From assembly GCA_049975325.1 (NCBI GenBank), contig JBNGDW010000012.1:1-25928 (forward strand): 25,928 bases of DNA. The letters are read 5' to 3'. The stretch comes from JBNGDW01 sp049975325 (GTDB lineage: Bacteria; Cloacimonadota; Cloacimonadia; JGIOTU-2; JBNGDW01). The notes beneath the pieces were generated by a model that was not told the origin of the DNA, searched no databases, and saw nothing but the letters and a program-made list of their open reading frames with translations. Shown here piece by piece: positions 22,358-25,928 of this stretch (positions are counted from its first letter, which is position 1; each line of letters begins with the position of its first letter). The position numbers and the translations under genes were made by a program.

Positions 22358-22920
22358 GGCTTTTTTTAGCTTTTACATTTTCAGAAAATGTTAGACAGAA
22401 GATATTTCACAATATTTTACTGCTTCAACAAGAGATTAATTATGGTGTGAAATGGGTTGAAAGAGAAAATTTGCATGTTACCTTTCGTTTCCTTGGAAAT
22501 CTTGATAAAGATATACTTGAAAAAATGTGCTTATCATTATCAGAAATAGTAGGTAAGTTTTCTCTCTTTTCGCTTTCCTTTGGCGATGTCAAGGTAATTC
22601 CTAATCCGAGACACCCGAGACTTGTTTGGTATGATATGCATGGAGAGGTAGATACAGCTTTGAATCTTTTTTCAGATTGCGAAAAGGAACTTATAGGTAT
22701 AGGACTTGGGAAAGCAGATCATCCTCTCTCCCTTCATACTACTCTGGGGAGAGTAAGAAAGCCAATAGATGCAGACTGGGAAAAGGCTCTGAAACAGCTA
22801 AATCCAATCTACGATAAAGTGTTGTGCAAGGACCTGACTCTTTATAAAAGTGAATTAACAAGGAGAGGACCGATTTATTCAATCGTAAAAAAATTTCCCT
22901 TAAAAGGAAGTAACCAATAA
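22354..22920 (+). CDS. thpR: RNA 2',3'-cyclic phosphodiesterase (2H family)
   Basis: The 188-residue protein starts MRLFLAFTFSE and has the two H-x-T-x motifs of the 2H phosphoesterase superfamily: His41-Val-Thr-Phe and His128-Thr-Thr-Leu. The spacing and the NLHVTFRFLG / LHTTLGRVR contexts match ThpR (formerly LigT), which opens RNA 2',3'-cyclic phosphates to 2'-phosphates in vitro. Length is normal. The 4-base overlap with the adenosine-specific kinase gene, and the recA gene 39 bases downstream, suggest one transcript. ThpR next to recA/recX, or cinA/recA neighbourhoods, is a familiar bacterial arrangement. Confidence 0.92.
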   Translation: MRLFLAFTFSENVRQKIFHNILLLQQEINYGVKWVERENLHVTFRFLGNLDKDILEKMCLSLSEIVGKFSLFSLSFGDVKVIPNPRHPRLVWYDMHGEVDTALNLFSDCEKELIGIGLGKADHPLSLHTTLGRVRKPIDADWEKALKQLNPIYDKVLCKDLTLYKSELTRRGPIYSIVKKFPLKGSNQ

Positions 22921-22959
22921 CAGAAAGCAATCTAAAATATAATAAGTGGAGGAGAAACA

Positions 22960-24024
22960 ATGGCAGAAACCAAGAATAGAGAAACTTTAGATATAGCCAT
23001 GGGGCAAATTAAGAAAAAACATGGTGAAGGCTCAATTATGCGGCTTGGGGAAAATGTGCAGGTCTCAGCGGCTGCAATTCCTACAGGCGCTCTTAATTTA
23101 GATGCTAGCTTGGGCATCGGTGGTATACCCCGTGGCAGAATTACTGAAATATTTGGCGATGAGGCATCGGGGAAAACTACTTTAGCACTTCATATCGCAG
23201 CAGAGGCGCAGAAACAAGGCGGAATCATCGCATTTATAGACGCTGAGCATGCTCTTGATCCAATCTATGCGAGGAAATTGGGAATTAACACTGACGAAAT
23301 GCTTATCTCCCAACCAGATAGTGGTGAGCAGGCTCTCGATATTGCAGAGACACTGGTGAGAAGTAACGCAATCGATTTGATCATCATAGATTCGGTTGCC
23401 GCGCTTGTCCCACAAGCGGAAATTGAAGGAAATATGGGAGATACACATGTTGGTTTGCAGGCACGCCTGATGTCCCAGGCATTACGAAAGCTCACAGCCG
23501 TTACAAACAAGTCAAATACCGCACTTGTCTTTATCAACCAGACTCGTATGAAAATAGGCACTTCACCTTTTATGGATCCGCGTACGACAACAGGTGGAGT
23601 CGCTCTCAAGTTTTACTCAACTGTCCGTATCGAATTACGAAAAGGTGCAAGTATCCATGGTGGCGATAATAATGTTACCGGAACCCAAACCTGGGTAAAG
23701 ATAGTAAAAAACAAATTAGCACCACCTTTCCGCACCGTGAAATTTGATATAATCTATGGAGAAGGTATCTCACAAGAAGGAATTTTAGTGGATGAGGGTG
23801 TAGAGCAGGGAATCATAAAAAAACGGGGTTCATGGTTTTCTTATGGAGATCTCCAATTAGGACAGGGCAAGGAACAGGCTGCACAGTTCTTAAAGGAGAA
23901 CACAAAAATAAGACAGGAAATCGAGAACCAAGTGAGAAAAGCACTGGGTATGCCTACTCCAAAGCCAAAGCCAAAGGATGAGAATAAGCCAGATACGAAA
24001 GCAGAAAAAGCACAATCTGTATGA
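22960..24024 (+). CDS. recA: Recombinase RecA
   Basis: Full-length 354-residue RecA, the strand-exchange and SOS coprotease filament protein. Seen: the N-terminal polymerisation helix, Walker A GDEASGKTT (66-74), catalytic Glu96 in IDAEHALD, loop L1 (MGDTHVGLQARLMSQALRK region), loop L2 (FINQTRMKIG to GGVALKFY) and the C-terminal DNA-gateway domain. The P-loop is unusual: most RecA have GPESSGKTT, here Asp replaces Pro and Ala replaces Ser. The essential Gly, Lys and Thr are kept. The C-terminus is a Lys/Pro tail (KPKPKPKDENKPD). GGAGG (about 22948-22952) precedes the ATG. The last 47 bases overlap recX. Confidence 0.98.
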   Translation: MAETKNRETLDIAMGQIKKKHGEGSIMRLGENVQVSAAAIPTGALNLDASLGIGGIPRGRITEIFGDEASGKTTLALHIAAEAQKQGGIIAFIDAEHALDPIYARKLGINTDEMLISQPDSGEQALDIAETLVRSNAIDLIIIDSVAALVPQAEIEGNMGDTHVGLQARLMSQALRKLTAVTNKSNTALVFINQTRMKIGTSPFMDPRTTTGGVALKFYSTVRIELRKGASIHGGDNNVTGTQTWVKIVKNKLAPPFRTVKFDIIYGEGISQEGILVDEGVEQGIIKKRGSWFSYGDLQLGQGKEQAAQFLKENTKIRQEIENQVRKALGMPTPKPKPKDENKPDTKAEKAQSV

Positions 24025-24607
24025 TGTCTTCATAGATGACAAGCTGGAATTCACTATATCTTCCAAAGCCAGAAAAAAATTTGCCCCTAAAGTCGGACAA
24101 GAGGTAACCCAGGAAGAGTTAGAAGAATTAGAATCAACTATAGAAAGATTTGAATGTGAAGAGGCTCTATTAAATTTCCTTAAGTATCGGATGCGTTCTG
24201 AAAAAGAGGTTGTCTCTCGGCTCAAAGAGAAGAATTTCAATGAGGAAATTATAAATGAATTGATCGGGAAGTACAAACGACTCGGATACATTAATAATCA
24301 AGCCTTTGCAGAAAGCTATTTACTCGATCTTATTTCTCGTCGCCCTCAGGGAAGAAGACTGCTTGTGTATAAACTACGGGAAAAAGGAATTGACAAAGAT
24401 ACAATTGAGCAGCTGAGTGCAAAACACCTCACCAAAGAAGCAGAATTAGAATTGGCTATAAGGCTGCTAACTCATAATAAATGGAAATTTGATAATCTCT
24501 CACCTGATGAGAGAAAGAAGAAGGCTTATGCCTTTTTGGCTCAGAAAGGATTCTCTTATCCTGTGGCAAAAGAAGCTTTAGAGCATGCCTACAGCTCAGA
24601 TGTGTAA
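23978..24607 (+). CDS. recX: Regulatory protein RecX
   Basis: The 209-residue RecX modulates or disassembles RecA filaments. The N-terminus ISQIRKQKKHNLYDVFIDD is the usual RecX beginning, which supports the ATG at 23978 although it lies 47 bases inside recA. Three-helix RecX repeats follow: LLNFLKYRMRSEKEVVSRL (about 68-86), then YINNQAFAESYLLDLISRR...GRRLLVYKLREKGID, then the C-terminal KKKAYAFLAQKGFSYPVAKEAL. An AAAGG sits directly against the ATG, so it is probably translated by coupling to recA. Its stop is 7 bases from the convergent DUF5683-type gene, with no terminator visible between. Confidence 0.93.
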   Translation: MRISQIRKQKKHNLYDVFIDDKLEFTISSKARKKFAPKVGQEVTQEELEELESTIERFECEEALLNFLKYRMRSEKEVVSRLKEKNFNEEIINELIGKYKRLGYINNQAFAESYLLDLISRRPQGRRLLVYKLREKGIDKDTIEQLSAKHLTKEAELELAIRLLTHNKWKFDNLSPDERKKKAYAFLAQKGFSYPVAKEALEHAYSSDV

Positions 24608-24614
24608 GTCCGCA

Positions 24615-25070
24615 CTAAAATCTGTATTCTAAAACTATGCTCAGCCCTTGAAAACGCAGTTCTATCTCCTTTTTTTTCTGGTCATAATTATACAGTTTTG
24701 CATCAATAAAAGCATCTACCACCGAGACAAATTTTAATGCCCCAACCCACCAGAACATATTTTGCCTCTTCTCAAAATAGGAATTATAGGATGCATAATC
24801 AGAGTCCAAGCCTGTCTGCTTATAAAGTGAATAAGCATCATTCATCTTGTTGTGGTAATGAATGGTATATCCTATCAAAATAGCCTCACCTGTGGCTTCA
24901 ATAGCACCTTTTACATATTTATGATTATAAAACTGCCCTCCTCCTGGTACAAAAAGAGACAAGAGCATAGCACTGGTAGCATTCCTTTTCTCAATTTCCT
25001 CCTCTGCCTCCAATCCGAAAGAATTTGCTAAAAGAAGCAGAAAAATAGAGAGAATTGTTAGCTTATACAT
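24615..25070 (-). CDS. DUF5683-like exported or membrane protein
   Basis: Counted from ATG 25070, 151 residues with an N-terminal hydrophobic signal (about 3-19, cleavage near LANSFG). The motif AMLLSLFVPGGGQFYNHKYVKGAIEATGEAILIGY then recalls the DUF5683 family of small membrane-associated proteins in Bacteroidota-like genomes (PGxGQFYN-x-x-x-x-KG). Two further hydrophobic stretches (about 46-62 and 104-122) may be membrane helices. Function is unknown. GGAG (25076-25079) is the ribosome-binding site at 5-base spacing. A longer frame from 25103 has no support. Its first 8 bases overlap the end of the flippase-like gene upstream, so the two are coupled. Confidence 0.75.
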   Translation of the reverse strand: MYKLTILSIFLLLLANSFGLEAEEEIEKRNATSAMLLSLFVPGGGQFYNHKYVKGAIEATGEAILIGYTIHYHNKMNDAYSLYKQTGLDSDYASYNSYFEKRQNMFWWVGALKFVSVVDAFIDAKLYNYDQKKKEIELRFQGLSIVLEYRF

Positions 25071-25928
25071 CTCTACTCCCAAAAATAAGTAAGCCAAATC
25101 CAATAAATGTGGGGATTAGTATATTTATAAAGAAAAGTAACAACGACCCACTTGCTGCACTTGCAGCAGGTATACCAAGCCTTCTAAAAAAATATACAGA
25201 AAAAACCTCTCTAATCCCCAATCCGCTAACAGTAATAGGCACGGAGTTAAGGAGAAGCACAATTGCTATAAGTGGAAAGCCAGCAAGTGGTGAAATTGGC
25301 TTGAATCCATTAAGTATCAAAAGGAATTGCAGCATATACACAAGGACAAAAACCAGGGAGATAAGGAATATCTTGATAGTAGGCACTTTACGGATAGTTT
25401 CGTCCCATTTTCGTATCCCGGGGATCCATCTTGCTAACACCTTGGAGATAAGCACAATAGTGGCTATGCCAATCGCTCCCAGAAGGTAAAATGGGCTTAA
25501 AGCAATCCTGAGTCCCAAGCATCCCCATATTATAAGGGAACAAAACGCGAAAAATTTTTCATAAAACGCAAGTACTACCAGCTCATCTCGTTTCCCATTC
25601 GGTATATGAAAAGCCCTGCCTATTTCTCCAATGCGAGCTGGAGTAAAAATACTGTAGGAGAAACTGCAAAATATAGAGCGCATGACATCACAATTCGATA
25701 CATCTTCACTACTTAGTTGAGCTAAAAATTTCCAGCGTAAAAACTGAAGGCCCAAATTTACCGGCAAAAGCAAAAGAGCCATAACCACAAAGATAAAGTT
25801 TGCCCCTGATAAAGCGAGTAGTATTTCTTCTGGATGGACAATATAGAACAGAAAAATCAGGAAAAGAAGCGTCCCGATTATTTTTAGCACACTTCGCTTG
25901 GTAAATTTTAATGGGAACGACTTGTGGG
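25063..25928 (-). CDS. Lysylphosphatidylglycerol synthase TM region/YbhN-like membrane protein (5' end outside window)
   Basis: About 288 residues are visible, with seven or eight transmembrane helices. The family marks are ALSGANFIFVVMALLLLPVNLGLQFLRWKF near the start, FSYSIFTPARIGEIGRAF in the middle, and the glycine motif SVPITVSGLGIREVFSVYFF near the end. These are typical of the UPF0104/YbhN family related to the flippase domain of MprF, proposed lipid or polyprenyl-glycan translocators. The substrate is unknown. The frame stays open to the window edge (HKSFPLKFTKRSVLKIIG). A GTG at 25890 could start it, but it has no ribosome-binding site and would remove the usual basic N-terminus, so I treat the gene as truncated by the window. 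Confidence 0.82.
   Translation of the reverse strand, partial: HKSFPLKFTKRSVLKIIGTLLFLIFLFYIVHPEEILLALSGANFIFVVMALLLLPVNLGLQFLRWKFLAQLSSEDVSNCDVMRSIFCSFSYSIFTPARIGEIGRAFHIPNGKRDELVVLAFYEKFFAFCSLIIWGCLGLRIALSPFYLLGAIGIATIVLISKVLARWIPGIRKWDETIRKVPTIKIFLISLVFVLVYMLQFLLILNGFKPISPLAGFPLIAIVLLLNSVPITVSGLGIREVFSVYFFRRLGIPAASAASGSLLLFFINILIPTFIGFGLLIFGSRDV

Overview
The window is a gene-dense, AT-rich bacterial chromosome segment with Gram-negative envelope biology. It has a lipid-transport (Mla) operon, SPOR and auxiliary lipoproteins, two outer-membrane barrel proteins, a LolC/E-type permease, and an exported enzyme ending in a type IX secretion (T9SS) sorting domain with the typical 'LLQNYPNPF' motif. 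That combination points to the Bacteroidota/FCB superphylum or one of its uncultivated relatives (Cloacimonadota, Marinimicrobia, WOR-3 and similar). The exact phylum is my inference and is not settled by the sequence. No tRNA, rRNA, CRISPR array, transposase or phage gene was seen.

Layout. Positions 1-193 (minus) hold the 5' end of ornithine aminotransferase. Positions 194-734 hold no gene but a composite intergenic repeat. Positions 735-10405 (plus) form one long probable operon: SPOR lipoprotein, alanine racemase with an unrecognised C-terminal domain, MlaD, auxiliary lipoprotein, an outer-membrane barrel protein, STAS-MlaE, MlaF, a CHASE2 protein with a decayed cyclase domain, and a small DUF1858 protein. 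Positions 10563-14389 (minus) carry a PPAD-type peptidylarginine deiminase, a LolC/E-like permease and a DUF481 barrel protein. Positions 14530-19522 (plus) carry a CDP-alcohol phosphatidyltransferase, a CIRCE-controlled Hsp20, PanB, glutaredoxin, thioredoxin, a small Cys-rich protein and glutamine synthetase. Positions 19589-20745 (plus) carry HypA and a MinD/Mrp-type ATPase resembling the archaeal HypB_AT. A conserved unknown gene (minus, 20805-21362) and a second composite repeat (21461-21780) follow. Then come adenosine-specific kinase, ThpR, RecA and RecX (plus), and on the minus strand a DUF5683-type protein and a flippase-like membrane protein that runs off the window.

How the genes work together. 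MlaD, MlaE and MlaF with the auxiliary lipoprotein and the barrel protein look like a complete inner-to-outer-membrane lipid trafficking machine, but without MlaC or MlaA. HypA and its ATPase partner would load nickel into a [NiFe] hydrogenase encoded elsewhere. Hsp20 carries HrcA-type heat-shock control. RecA and RecX overlap and form a DNA-repair/regulator pair.

The most unusual signal is a 16-bp palindromic repeat (core TCCGCC-NNNN-GGCGGA, with variants). There are eight copies. Five lie between genes and three lie inside two protein-coding genes, always read in the same phase as Pro-Pro-x-(Gly/Val)-Gly. An AT-rich intergenic module has likewise entered a coding sequence. This resembles the coding-sequence invasion known for Rickettsia palindromic elements, in an unrelated-looking repeat.
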